Made by a program: the position numbers and the translations under genes
The notes under the pieces: generated by a model
Database searches by the model: none
Seen by the model: only the letters and a program-made list of their open reading frames with translations
What the model was told of the DNA's origin: nothing
NCBI GenBank assembly: GCA_030150135.1
Contig: JASLGO010000077.1
Location: forward strand, 1 to 15,680
Length of the DNA stretch: 15,680 nt
Reading direction: 5' to 3'
From: Aquirhabdus sp.
GTDB lineage: Bacteria > Pseudomonadota > Gammaproteobacteria > Pseudomonadales > Moraxellaceae
Shown here: positions 6,404-13,018 of the stretch, in pieces
Position numbering within the stretch: position 1 is the first letter of the stretch
How the letters are laid out: each line of letters opens with the position of its first letter

Positions 6404-7609
6404 CTACCCCTTAATACACATGACTTGTCGCAGGGTATGAACCACTTCGACCAGATCTGTTTGGTTTGCCATCACGACATCAATGTCTTTATAGGCAGCA
6501 GGGATCTCATCTAAGACACCTTTGTCTTTACGACATTCAATCCCTGATGTTTGCGCCTCCAGATCAGCCACATCAAATAAACGCTTGGCTTTAGAGCGAC
6601 TCATACGTCGACCCGCACCATGTGAACACGAGCAGAAAGACTCTTGATTACCTTTGCCGCGCACGATGTATGACTTTGCACCCATAGAACCCGGAATAAT
6701 GCCAAGCTCACCTTCATAAGCACTAATCGCACCTTTACGTGTGACAAAAACATTCTCACCAAAATGCTGTTCTTGTTGCACATAATTGTGATGACAATTA
6801 ATCGCTTCTTTAGTCATTTGAAATGCTGGCAAATATTGACGAATAGCGATCAACACCAAGCGCATCATTTCACGACGATTTTCCATCGCATAATCTTGCG
6901 CCCAATCCACTGCCTCGACATAATCATCAAAGCTTGCAGAACCTTCAGCAAAATAAGACAAATCTTTATCAGGGACATGACCAAAGCGATGTTGAGCTTC
7001 TTTCTTGGCGCGTTCAATGAAATACGTACCAATGCAATTGCCTAATCCACGACTGCCAGAATGCAGCATGATCCAAACATCATCTTGTTCATCAATGCAA
7101 AGCTCAATGAAGTGATTACCACCACCTAAAGTACCAAGTTGCTTCTGCCATGTACGATCAAAATCACGCAACATGCGTCTTAAGCCAGGATGCTTATCCG
7201 TAATAACTTTTAAACGCTTCGCTAAAGGATCAAGCGTTGATGCTTTTGCCTTTGCTTGTTTATGCAACTTAAAACCAACAGGCACACTATGCTCAATCGC
7301 GCTCCGAATCTGTCTTAAATCATCAGGTAATTGCGAAGCTTTCAAACCAATACGAATCGCATTCATTCCACAGCCAATATCAACACCCACTGCCGCTGGA
7401 ATGATTGCGTTTTTGGTTGGAATCACGCTTCCTACTGTTGCGCCAATTCCAGCATGCACATCAGGCATCACAGCCACATGCGAATGGATAAACTGCAATT
7501 GCGCAACTTTACGCAGTTGCTCTAATGCTTCTTCTTCGACATCACGCGTAAATATTTTGACTGGTACGCCATATCCAGAATTGGCATTTAAAACTAATTG
7601 AATAGCCAT
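6404..7609 (-). CDS. rtcB: RNA-splicing ligase RtcB (3'-phosphate/5'-OH RNA ligase)
   Basis: RtcB joins RNA ends with a 2',3'-cyclic phosphate or 3'-phosphate to a 5'-hydroxyl, using GTP and Mn2+. In bacteria it is linked to repair of cleaved tRNA and rRNA. The 401-residue protein is close to E. coli RtcB in length and sequence. Metal ligands are visible as Asp77 and Cys80 in GVDIGCGMNA, His166 in GGGNHFIE, His183 in MLHSGSRG and the NCHHNY pair (273-274); the guanylylated histidine is His330 in CSCSHGAGRRMSR. The start ATG has only a weak GAG 11 bases upstream, while a perfect Shine-Dalgarno lies about 50 bases away and out of phase. No rtcA, rtcR or sigma-54 promoter is seen; control more likely acts through the upstream leader. 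Confidence 0.96.
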   Translation of the reverse strand: MAIQLVLNANSGYGVPVKIFTRDVEEEALEQLRKVAQLQFIHSHVAVMPDVHAGIGATVGSVIPTKNAIIPAAVGVDIGCGMNAIRIGLKASQLPDDLRQIRSAIEHSVPVGFKLHKQAKAKASTLDPLAKRLKVITDKHPGLRRMLRDFDRTWQKQLGTLGGGNHFIELCIDEQDDVWIMLHSGSRGLGNCIGTYFIERAKKEAQHRFGHVPDKDLSYFAEGSASFDDYVEAVDWAQDYAMENRREMMRLVLIAIRQYLPAFQMTKEAINCHHNYVQQEQHFGENVFVTRKGAISAYEGELGIIPGSMGAKSYIVRGKGNQESFCSCSHGAGRRMSRSKAKRLFDVADLEAQTSGIECRKDKGVLDEIPAAYKDIDVVMANQTDLVEVVHTLRQVMCIKG

Positions 7610-7657
7610 AATTTTTATTACTCTTTACATATTAAACAACGTTGGGTAAACGCAACT

Positions 7658-7686
7658 CACCTCCTATCTTGGGTAAAAACAGGAAG
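7658..7686 (-). promoter_or_regulatory. orphan Shine-Dalgarno in a sequestering hairpin upstream of rtcB
   Basis: AGGAGGTG (7665-7658) matches the anti-Shine-Dalgarno almost perfectly, yet rtcB starts about 50 bases later. The closest start codon is a TTG four bases on, which opens only seven codons before a stop. CTTCCT (7686-7681) can pair with AGGAGG (7665-7660) across a 15-base loop, which would hide it. Confidence 0.4.
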
Positions 7687-7688
7687 CG

Positions 7689-7723
7689 AAAAAACAAAAA
7701 GCCCCAGCGAATGCTAGGGCTTT
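7689..7723 (-). terminator. intrinsic terminator in the rtcB leader
   Basis: On the minus strand AAAGCCCTAGC (7723-7713) and GCTGGGGCTTT (7708-7698) form an 11-bp stem with one G-U pair and an ATTC loop. It runs into TTTTTGTTTTTT (7700-7689). It lies about 80 bases before the rtcB ATG and downstream of a translated mini-ORF, so it is either an attenuator for rtcB or the end of a separate small RNA. Confidence 0.85.
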
Positions 7724-7778
7724 AAGCATTCGAACGTTACCGATCAGGCAAACGTCCGAATGGGAATGCGTCTGCCGA

Positions 7779-7811
7779 TTAGATCAATGAATTACCTCGA
7801 TAAAACAGCAT
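7779..7811 (-). CDS. leader peptide MLFYRGNSLI of the rtcB leader
   Basis: A 10-codon ORF starts at ATG 7811 with AAGGAG placed 6 bases upstream, a better ribosome site than that of rtcB itself. Its TAA stop lies three bases before segment 1 of the attenuator structures, so a ribosome finishing the peptide would cover that segment. The codons include TAT, CGA, GGT and AAT; no run of a single amino acid is present, unlike classical amino-acid operon leaders. Whether the peptide is made and whether it stalls ribosomes is unknown. Confidence 0.5.
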   Translation of the reverse strand: MLFYRGNSLI

Positions 7812-7864
7812 CACACACTCCTTAAAATTCGGGTTTGAAATGGACTATCTCAAACAATGGCGGC

Positions 7865-7892
7865 ATTTTAACCAATTAATGAGGAAATACAA
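7865..7892 (-). promoter_or_regulatory. promoter of the rtcB leader
   Basis: On the minus strand TTGTAT (7887-7892) and TAAAAT (7865-7870) are 16 bases apart, with 4 and 5 of 6 consensus matches. A start near 7858 fits the leader ORF about 47 bases later. Confidence 0.5.
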
Positions 7893-7940
7893 GCCGTTTT
7901 AATGACTTTATTCAAAATTCATGGGGGATTGAATTAATCA

Positions 7941-9326
7941 CTACTTCGACAACCAAGTTCGCGCTTTATCAAATATCACAGGCGCAGAACCCACTGTCGG
8001 CAAATAATCTGAATAAGGTAAATTCTTGCCAAGACGCAACAAGAACGGTGGATTGTCTCCTAAATGACTCCCTGCCGTTAACCCAACCAAGGTATTTTTG
8101 CTATCCAGTGCCTTAAACTGAAAACGCCCTTGAATAAACTCGACGTCACCACCCGTAGTATAAAAACGAATTCCAGTATTATTTGTTTCAGGCTGATAAG
8201 CCATCTGGATGTGCATTGGAATGGAGATCACCCCTAAACCTATACCAATTTTAATATCATTTTGGCTGCCACCATTGTCTAGTGGTGTACTGGTTACATT
8301 ACGAACTTGTCGATAAATACTCGGAAAGTTCTTTGGATTGGCAAACGCATCTTTGGTTTTGAGCAAAGGCGCAGGCATATTATAAAAAGAACTCACAAAC
8401 CATAGTTTTTCAGCACGTTCTTTCTTCGCAAGCCAAACAGGCTGATGATTGAACTGAACCACACCACCCTGCTTGAGTAATTTCATCACCTGAGCTTCCT
8501 GCTCATTGGTTAAATTCATCACTGGAACAATATTGTCTATTGGTAAAGCTTTTGCGGTGACATTTGGTTCAAAGTGTTGACGTAACGACTCCAGAACAAA
8601 TCCTTCAACACTATTCGGAATTGCAGTTTTTATTTCTGGCATCGCGCTCAAAATCGTACTGACCAAGAAGCCTTTAGGGCGATCCAAATCCCCCCATTGA
8701 GTCAACGTCACTAAAGTTTTACCATTTTTTAAAGGAAACCACTCGAACTTGCCAGAACCATATTGAACAGGAGAATCCAGAATAAGAGTTGAAATACTGT
8801 GATACGTTCTTTCATGTTGCAGCACGATATTTTCATTGAAACTCAATAATGGAATAGGAATCTTAATCCGCATATTGTATTGAACAACTGAACGAATACT
8901 TGCCTGACTTTGTGATGTATCATCACGAGAAAAATCTCCCTGTTGTTCATTAGCTTGAACGACTGCTTCGGTGATTTTTGGAAAAAGTTTGCTATAACCC
9001 GCGTAGTCCGATAAGAGTTTTTCAACCTGATCACAATTTGCAGAAACAACTATTGCACCCGTCACATACTGGACATTTGAGTACGTTTTTGGTCCTTTGT
9101 TATAAGGTAAAGTGATCGTTTTTTTAGGTTGCGGATAAAACAATAATGATGATCCCGCCAACTCTGCCAAGGCTTCGGCATTGCCATCAAAAGGCTGTAG
9201 CGCAGATGGTGTCGGATCTGTCCAAGTCACAAAACTCGGAGTGCTCGCAAAAGAAAAAGGCTGTGCTAAGAATGTAAAAAATAGTATTAGTAATCGTCTT
9301 ATAGACAGTATATTCATGGTTCTCAT
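7941..9326 (-). CDS. exported protein with two START-like (SRPBCC) halves
   Basis: The 461-residue product has a signal peptide: basic RR, a hydrophobic core (LLILFFTFLAQPF) and a likely cleavage after Ala27 (SFA-STP), so it should reach the periplasm or beyond. Residues about 88-245 look like an SRPBCC/START domain (VVSANCDQVEKLLSDYAGYSKLFPKI), a fold that binds hydrophobic ligands. Residues about 285-458 seem to repeat the same order of motifs. No catalytic residues are evident and the function is unknown. Starts at TTG 9329, ATG 9326 and ATG 9317 are all open; an in-frame TAA lies just upstream. A strong GGGAGGAAT lies about 23 bases before 9326, too far for normal spacing, so the start is uncertain. 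The gene stands alone with its own promoter. Confidence 0.8.
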   Translation of the reverse strand: MRTMNILSIRRLLILFFTFLAQPFSFASTPSFVTWTDPTPSALQPFDGNAEALAELAGSSLLFYPQPKKTITLPYNKGPKTYSNVQYVTGAIVVSANCDQVEKLLSDYAGYSKLFPKITEAVVQANEQQGDFSRDDTSQSQASIRSVVQYNMRIKIPIPLLSFNENIVLQHERTYHSISTLILDSPVQYGSGKFEWFPLKNGKTLVTLTQWGDLDRPKGFLVSTILSAMPEIKTAIPNSVEGFVLESLRQHFEPNVTAKALPIDNIVPVMNLTNEQEAQVMKLLKQGGVVQFNHQPVWLAKKERAEKLWFVSSFYNMPAPLLKTKDAFANPKNFPSIYRQVRNVTSTPLDNGGSQNDIKIGIGLGVISIPMHIQMAYQPETNNTGIRFYTTGGDVEFIQGRFQFKALDSKNTLVGLTAGSHLGDNPPFLLRLGKNLPYSDYLPTVGSAPVIFDKARTWLSK

Positions 9327-9390
9327 CAAAACAATTTAGATATATAGAGATTCCTCCCTTATGGTGAAGCATAACGATTTAAGCTGATTT

Positions 9391-9418
9391 TTTATAGTTT
9401 TGCTTTTTATCCTTGCAA
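9391..9418 (-). promoter_or_regulatory. promoter of the START-like exported protein gene
   Basis: On the minus strand TTGCAA (9413-9418) and TATAAA (9391-9396) are separated by 16 bases, giving a leader of about 60 nt that contains the GGGAGGAAT near 9350-9358. Confidence 0.45.
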
Positions 9419-9450
9419 GCAGATTTTTGAAAATTTATCATTTGTCGGTC

Positions 9451-9510
9451 AAATTTCCTCTCAAAAACTATATGTCGAGCATCGTTTTCTATATGAGGAA
9501 ATTTTGAGAG
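9451..9510. repeat. permuted inverted repeats
   Basis: AAATTTCCTC (9451-9460) is the exact complement of GAGGAAATTT (9495-9504), while the overlapping CTCTCAAAA (9458-9466) is the exact complement of TTTTGAGAG (9502-9510). The two stems cannot form together. CTATATG also occurs twice in the loop region. It lies just upstream of the START-like gene promoter. Confidence 0.5.
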
Positions 9511-9541
9511 TTTAAAGCAGGTTTTAGATTCGCGGGAAACT

Positions 9542-9559
9542 CCTCTTTGTCTAAAGAGG
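9542..9559. repeat. small palindrome, possibly a dispersed intergenic repeat
   Basis: CCTCTTT and AAAGAGG form a 7-bp stem with a GTCT loop, flanked by CGCGGGAAACT and GGTTGTGGGAT. The G-rich flank and compact stem resemble short palindromic intergenic repeats of Acinetobacter genomes, but one copy in this window cannot prove a dispersed family. Confidence 0.3.
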
Positions 9560-9594
9560 GGTTGTGGGATATTTCATGGCATTCAATCAAACAT

Positions 9595-9623
9595 AAAAAA
9601 GCCAGCAATGCAGCTGGCTTTTT
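9595..9623 (-). terminator. intrinsic terminator of argJ
   Basis: AAAAAGCCAGC and GCTGGCTTTTT form an 11-bp stem (9596-9606 with 9613-9623) around a 6-base loop, with T-runs on both strands. It lies about 10 bases after the argJ stop. Confidence 0.9.
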
Positions 9624-9632
9624 ACATTCAAG

Positions 9633-10853
9633 TTAAGAGCGATAATCAGCATTAATCTTGACATAATCGTATGAAAAATCACACGTCCAAACCGTATCTA
9701 CAGCATCACCACGACCCAGATTAATACCAATCACAATCTCAGGTTGTGCCATCACTGCTGCGCCTTCCGCTTCGGTGTAATCTGGATTTGCGCCGCCATT
9801 TTTGACAATCTGAGTTTGGTCTAAATAGACCTGAACTTTAGATACATCCAGCTCTGGAACTCCCGCATTACCAATTGCACACACAATACGACCCCAATTT
9901 GGATCAGACGCAAAGAACGCAGTTTTGATCAAAGGAGAATGGGCGACGCGATAAGCAACATCACAGCATTCTTGAGTATTCAAACCACCTTCGACACGCA
10001 CAGTCATAAACTTGGTCGCACCTTCACCATCACGAACGATCAGTTGTGCTAAGCGTAAAAACACACGATTAAATGCCGCTTCAAAATCACTATAGCGATC
10101 ATCATCTGTCGTAGTTAATGGCGCACCACCTGCTTGGCCAGTTGCCACCAACACACACGAATCATTCGTCGAGGTATCACCATCAATCGTGATGCGATTA
10201 AATGATTGGTTGACTGCTGTCGTTAATAAGGTCTGCAATACGTCACGAGCAATCGGCGCGTCAGTTGCAACAAAGCCCAGCATTGTTGCCATGTTTGGGC
10301 GGATCATCCCAGCGCCTTTACTGATACCTGTGATGGTATAAGTTTCACCATTAATCATCAGAATTTCACTTGCGCCTTTGGGCAAAGTGTCTGTGGTCAT
10401 GATGCCGTGCGCAGCTTCTGTCCATGCATTTTCATTTAATGCACTTAACGCCGCTGGCAAACCTGCAACCAAACGATCAATTGGCAACTGCTCACCAATT
10501 ACGCCTGTTGAAAAAGGCAATATTTGACTGTGGTTAGTCTGAGTCAATTTTGCTAATGCAGCGCAAGTCTCTTGGGCATTTTTGAAGCCCTGTGTGCCTG
10601 TACCTGCGTTGGCATTACCTGTATTGATGACCAAATAACGTGGATGACCTTGGTTTAAATTTTCACGCGCAACCAAAACAGGCGCTGCACAAAACGAATT
10701 TTGAGTAAATACAGCAGCCGTTGTTGAACCTTCTGCAAGTTCAAAAACAACCAGATCACGGCGGTTCTTATAGCGGATATAGCTTTCGGTAATTCCGATT
10801 CGCACACCTTTGACCGGTTGCATCACCGGCATCTGTAAATCGCCAACAGCCAT
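9633..10853 (-). CDS. argJ: bifunctional glutamate N-acetyltransferase / amino-acid acetyltransferase ArgJ
   Basis: ArgJ transfers the acetyl group from N-acetylornithine to glutamate and so recycles acetyl in arginine synthesis; some members also use acetyl-CoA. The 406-residue proenzyme cleaves itself between Ala189 and Thr190 in the motif NMATMLGF, and Thr190 becomes the nucleophile of the beta chain. Other family blocks are FTQNSFCAAPV (49-59), INTGNANAGTG (76-86), STGVIGEQLP (115-124), TTDTLPK (153-159) and DPNWGRI. The length is normal and the C-terminus ends in the typical DYRS. AAAAGGA lies 8 bases before the ATG. It is monocistronic, with its own promoter and terminator. Whether it is mono- or bifunctional cannot be read from the sequence. 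Confidence 0.96.
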   Translation of the reverse strand: MAVGDLQMPVMQPVKGVRIGITESYIRYKNRRDLVVFELAEGSTTAAVFTQNSFCAAPVLVARENLNQGHPRYLVINTGNANAGTGTQGFKNAQETCAALAKLTQTNHSQILPFSTGVIGEQLPIDRLVAGLPAALSALNENAWTEAAHGIMTTDTLPKGASEILMINGETYTITGISKGAGMIRPNMATMLGFVATDAPIARDVLQTLLTTAVNQSFNRITIDGDTSTNDSCVLVATGQAGGAPLTTTDDDRYSDFEAAFNRVFLRLAQLIVRDGEGATKFMTVRVEGGLNTQECCDVAYRVAHSPLIKTAFFASDPNWGRIVCAIGNAGVPELDVSKVQVYLDQTQIVKNGGANPDYTEAEGAAVMAQPEIVIGINLGRGDAVDTVWTCDFSYDYVKINADYRS

Positions 10854-10905
10854 GATATTTTCCTTTTAATGTTTAGAAAAAAACGAACCATAAAAATGTT
10901 GCGAT

Positions 10906-10935
10906 ATTATGCAGTAGATTTCACGTTTCTGTCAG
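10906..10935 (-). promoter_or_regulatory. promoter of argJ
   Basis: On the minus strand CTGACA (10930-10935) and CATAAT (10906-10911) are 18 bases apart, each 5 of 6 matches to consensus. The start would be near 10900, with a leader of about 45 nt. Confidence 0.5.
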
Positions 10936-11124
10936 ATATGTCTGCCATGTTCTTATCAATTCAATACATGAATCGCACAATTGATCATCAAGCGCTCATT
11001 TAAAGTATATCGACCAATACTATGGATGATGAATGACTATTTTTCTCAATCCTGTTTTTGGGCATACTCCTTTGATGAACTTCATCCAACAAAATATTAA
11101 ACCAAATGATGCAGGATAATCCTC

Positions 11125-12822
11125 ATGATGAACTCGGTGACTGAACATCAGATCTCCCCAACCGCGAGAACAACTGCTGGCATCTTACCGCGCTATGGGG
11201 TATGGACGTTATTTACCTTTATCATGCTTGTAGGTCTCGCAGAACATTTATGGTTAGTCACTATTTTTGCAGGTGCGTTTGTTGTTCTCGGATTTAGGGA
11301 TCGTTTTCAACAACAGCACGCTATTCTACGAAACTATCCTATTATTGGTCATATACGATTTTTAATGGAGCAATTCCGACCTGAGATTCGGCAATACTTT
11401 ATTGAAAGTGATACCGATGAATTACCCTTTTCACGCGAACAACGTGCACTGGTTTATCAGCGTGCAAAACGGGAAAACGACACCAAAGCCTTTGGTACGA
11501 TTAGCAACTTATATGAGGGCGGCACTGAGTGGATGACTCAATCCATTGGGGCAACGACGATTCATGAGCATGATTTTCGGATTATCATTGGCGGTAAAGA
11601 TTGCCTCCAGCCTTACTCTGCATCGGTTTTTAATATTTCCGCCATGAGCTTCGGCGCGCTATCAGCCAATGCGATTCGCGCACTCAATCGTGGTGCAGAA
11701 ATGGGGAATTTTTATCATGATACAGGCGAAGGCTCTTTAAGCCCTTATCACCTTGAATCTAAGGGAGATATTGTCTGGGAAATTGCTTCAGGTTATTTTG
11801 GCTGTCGTACTTTAGATGGCAAATTTGATCCCGATGAGTTTCAAAGCAAAGCACATAACCCTCAAGTCAAAATGATTGAAATCAAAATCAGTCAAGGCGC
11901 AAAACCTGGACTTGGCGGCATGTTACCCGCTGGAAAAGTCACCCCAGAAATTGCCCGAACACGCGGTATTCCTGTTGCTCAAGATTGTATTTCTCCCCCT
12001 GCGCATACCGCATTTACGACACCTCGCGAGTTGATTCAATTCATTCAGCAATTGCGGGATTTATCAGGTGGAAAACCTGTTGGCTTTAAATTATGTATCG
12101 GTCATCCATGGGAATTTATGGCGATCGTAAAAGCCATGTTAATCACTGATTGCTATCCTGATTTTATTGTTGTTGATGGTGCTGAAGGTGGTACAGGTGC
12201 AGCTAATACCGAGTTTATGGATCATATCGGCATGCCGCTTCGTGATGGCTTTTTGATGGTGCATAACACACTAGTCGGTGCAGGAATACGCGATAAAATT
12301 CGCGTCGGTGTCAGTGGAAAAATCATTAGCGGGTTTGATGTTGCTCGTATGTTGGCACTGGGTGCAGACTGGTGTAACAGCGCTAGAGGTTTTATGTTTG
12401 CGCTAGGCTGCATACAATCTCGAACCTGTAATACAGACAGATGCCCAACGGGTGTCGCTACTCAAGATGTCCATCGGCAACGAGCACTCGTTGTCCCCGA
12501 TAAAGCAGAACGAGTCAAGAATTTCCATGAAGGAACACTCAAGGCACTTGCAGAAATTTTGGGTGCTGTCGGAGTCGCTCATCCGGATGACCTAGAACCT
12601 TACCATGTCATTCGGCGCGGTCCCGATGGACAAATCCGACTTTTCTCGAATCACTACTATTTCTTAAAAAATAATAGCTTATTGACAGGTGAAGAAAAAT
12701 CTCATGTCTACACCCAACTCTGGGCGATGGCAAATCCTGATACGTTCACACCCAATGCAGGTCATCTCATTCCACCAAATGCTGATCTAATTCATCATAA
12801 TATCGGTGTCGTTTCCTCATAA
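11125..12822 (+). CDS. membrane-anchored FMN-binding glutamate synthase family protein
   Basis: The 565-residue protein holds the FMN/iron-sulfur synthase domain of glutamate synthase (PF01645 type, about 150-470) without the glutaminase or the C-terminal GXGXG domain of GltB. Visible motifs are ISQGAKPGLGG (255-265), the FMN-site run DGAEGGTGAA (351-360), and a three-Cys cluster with GltB spacing, Cys429-x5-Cys435-x4-Cys440, followed by PTGVATQ, expected to bind 3Fe-4S. Two hydrophobic helices at about 25-57 suggest a membrane anchor with the catalytic part in the cytoplasm. Ammonia-dependent glutamate synthesis is possible, but the substrate and electron donor are unknown. ATG codons at 11125 and 11128 are both usable; AGGA lies 8 bases upstream of the first. 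It diverges from argJ. Confidence 0.9.
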   Translation: MMNSVTEHQISPTARTTAGILPRYGVWTLFTFIMLVGLAEHLWLVTIFAGAFVVLGFRDRFQQQHAILRNYPIIGHIRFLMEQFRPEIRQYFIESDTDELPFSREQRALVYQRAKRENDTKAFGTISNLYEGGTEWMTQSIGATTIHEHDFRIIIGGKDCLQPYSASVFNISAMSFGALSANAIRALNRGAEMGNFYHDTGEGSLSPYHLESKGDIVWEIASGYFGCRTLDGKFDPDEFQSKAHNPQVKMIEIKISQGAKPGLGGMLPAGKVTPEIARTRGIPVAQDCISPPAHTAFTTPRELIQFIQQLRDLSGGKPVGFKLCIGHPWEFMAIVKAMLITDCYPDFIVVDGAEGGTGAANTEFMDHIGMPLRDGFLMVHNTLVGAGIRDKIRVGVSGKIISGFDVARMLALGADWCNSARGFMFALGCIQSRTCNTDRCPTGVATQDVHRQRALVVPDKAERVKNFHEGTLKALAEILGAVGVAHPDDLEPYHVIRRGPDGQIRLFSNHYYFLKNNSLLTGEEKSHVYTQLWAMANPDTFTPNAGHLIPPNADLIHHNIGVVSS

Positions 12823-13018
12823 TAACGACGATCCTGATTATAAAATCGTTTTTAACGATTAATATTATAATTATTAACGGTTATACAAATAACATTAAAC
12901 CCAGTATCTTTACTCCATCGAGATGAGTGAACGATGAAACGCTAATGTATCAAGAACACTCATTCTCAAACTCACAATTCCCTAGCAACCATTCACCACA
13001 TCATGAGGCAAGGCTATT

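Larger units (their letters stand above)
7689..7858 (-). ncRNA. putative attenuator leader RNA or small RNA upstream of rtcB
   Basis: A transcript from the promoter at 7865-7892 would begin near 7858 and end at the terminator, about 170 nt. After the leader ORF, segment 1 (GGCAGACG, 7776-7769) can pair with segment 2 (CGTTTGCC, 7754-7747). Segment 2 (7762-7747) pairs even better with segment 3 (7741-7727), in a 15-pair hairpin with a TGATC loop. The 3' part of segment 3 (CGAATGCT, 7732-7725) is an 8-base complement of segment 4 (AGCATTCG, 7715-7708), which is part of the terminator stem and loop. Pairings 1:2 plus 3:4 and 2:3 plus terminator are mutually exclusive. I know no named RNA family for it. 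Confidence 0.55.
7610..7940 (-). promoter_or_regulatory. rtcB leader region (5' UTR) and intergenic space
   Basis: These 331 bases separate the START-like gene from rtcB. In minus-strand order they hold a promoter (7865-7892), a Shine-Dalgarno and 10-codon ORF (7779-7811), a 1:2 / 2:3 / 3:4 set of alternative stems (7708-7776), an intrinsic terminator (7689-7723) and a strong but apparently orphan Shine-Dalgarno (7658-7665). No clear promoter lies between the terminator and rtcB, so rtcB expression would depend on read-through. One weak alternative (TTGCGT and TAATAT spaced 15 bases) would leave almost no leader. Confidence 0.65.
9330..9632. other. intergenic region between the START-like gene and argJ
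   Basis: No supported gene lies in these roughly 300 bases. From right to left they contain the argJ terminator (9595-9623), a 7-bp hairpin with GC-rich flanks (9542-9559), a pair of overlapping inverted repeats (9451-9510) and the START-like gene promoter. Short ATG-started frames here are under 10 codons and lack ribosome binding sites. Confidence 0.6.

Noticed and set aside
7173..7601. 142-codon open frame on the plus strand opposite rtcB
   Set aside because: It lies wholly antisense to a highly conserved enzyme, its translation has no recognisable domain and is Cys/Thr/Ala-biased as expected from the reverse of the rtcB codons, and no ribosome site is evident.
7689..7811. tRNA-like or Y RNA gene near rtcB
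   Set aside because: No acceptor/CCA pattern, T-loop (GGTTCAAATCC-like) or D-loop signature is present, and no Rsr/Ro gene is nearby; the hairpin and terminator order fits an attenuator better.
7858..7940. Sigma-54 promoter for rtcB as in E. coli
   Set aside because: No TGGCAC-N5-TTGC-like GG/GC pair at the right spacing was found, and no rtcR gene lies in the window.
9187..9372. 61-codon minus-strand frame near the strong GGGAGGAAT
   Set aside because: It overlaps the signal peptide region of the START-like gene in another frame, its start lies upstream of the ribosome site, and its sequence is low in structure. The unexplained ribosome site is noted under the START-like gene instead.
12844..12860. 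AATCGTT/AACGATT hairpin after the glutamate-synthase-like gene as a terminator
   Set aside because: The stem is weak and AT-rich, with a three-base loop and no T-run after it on the plus strand.
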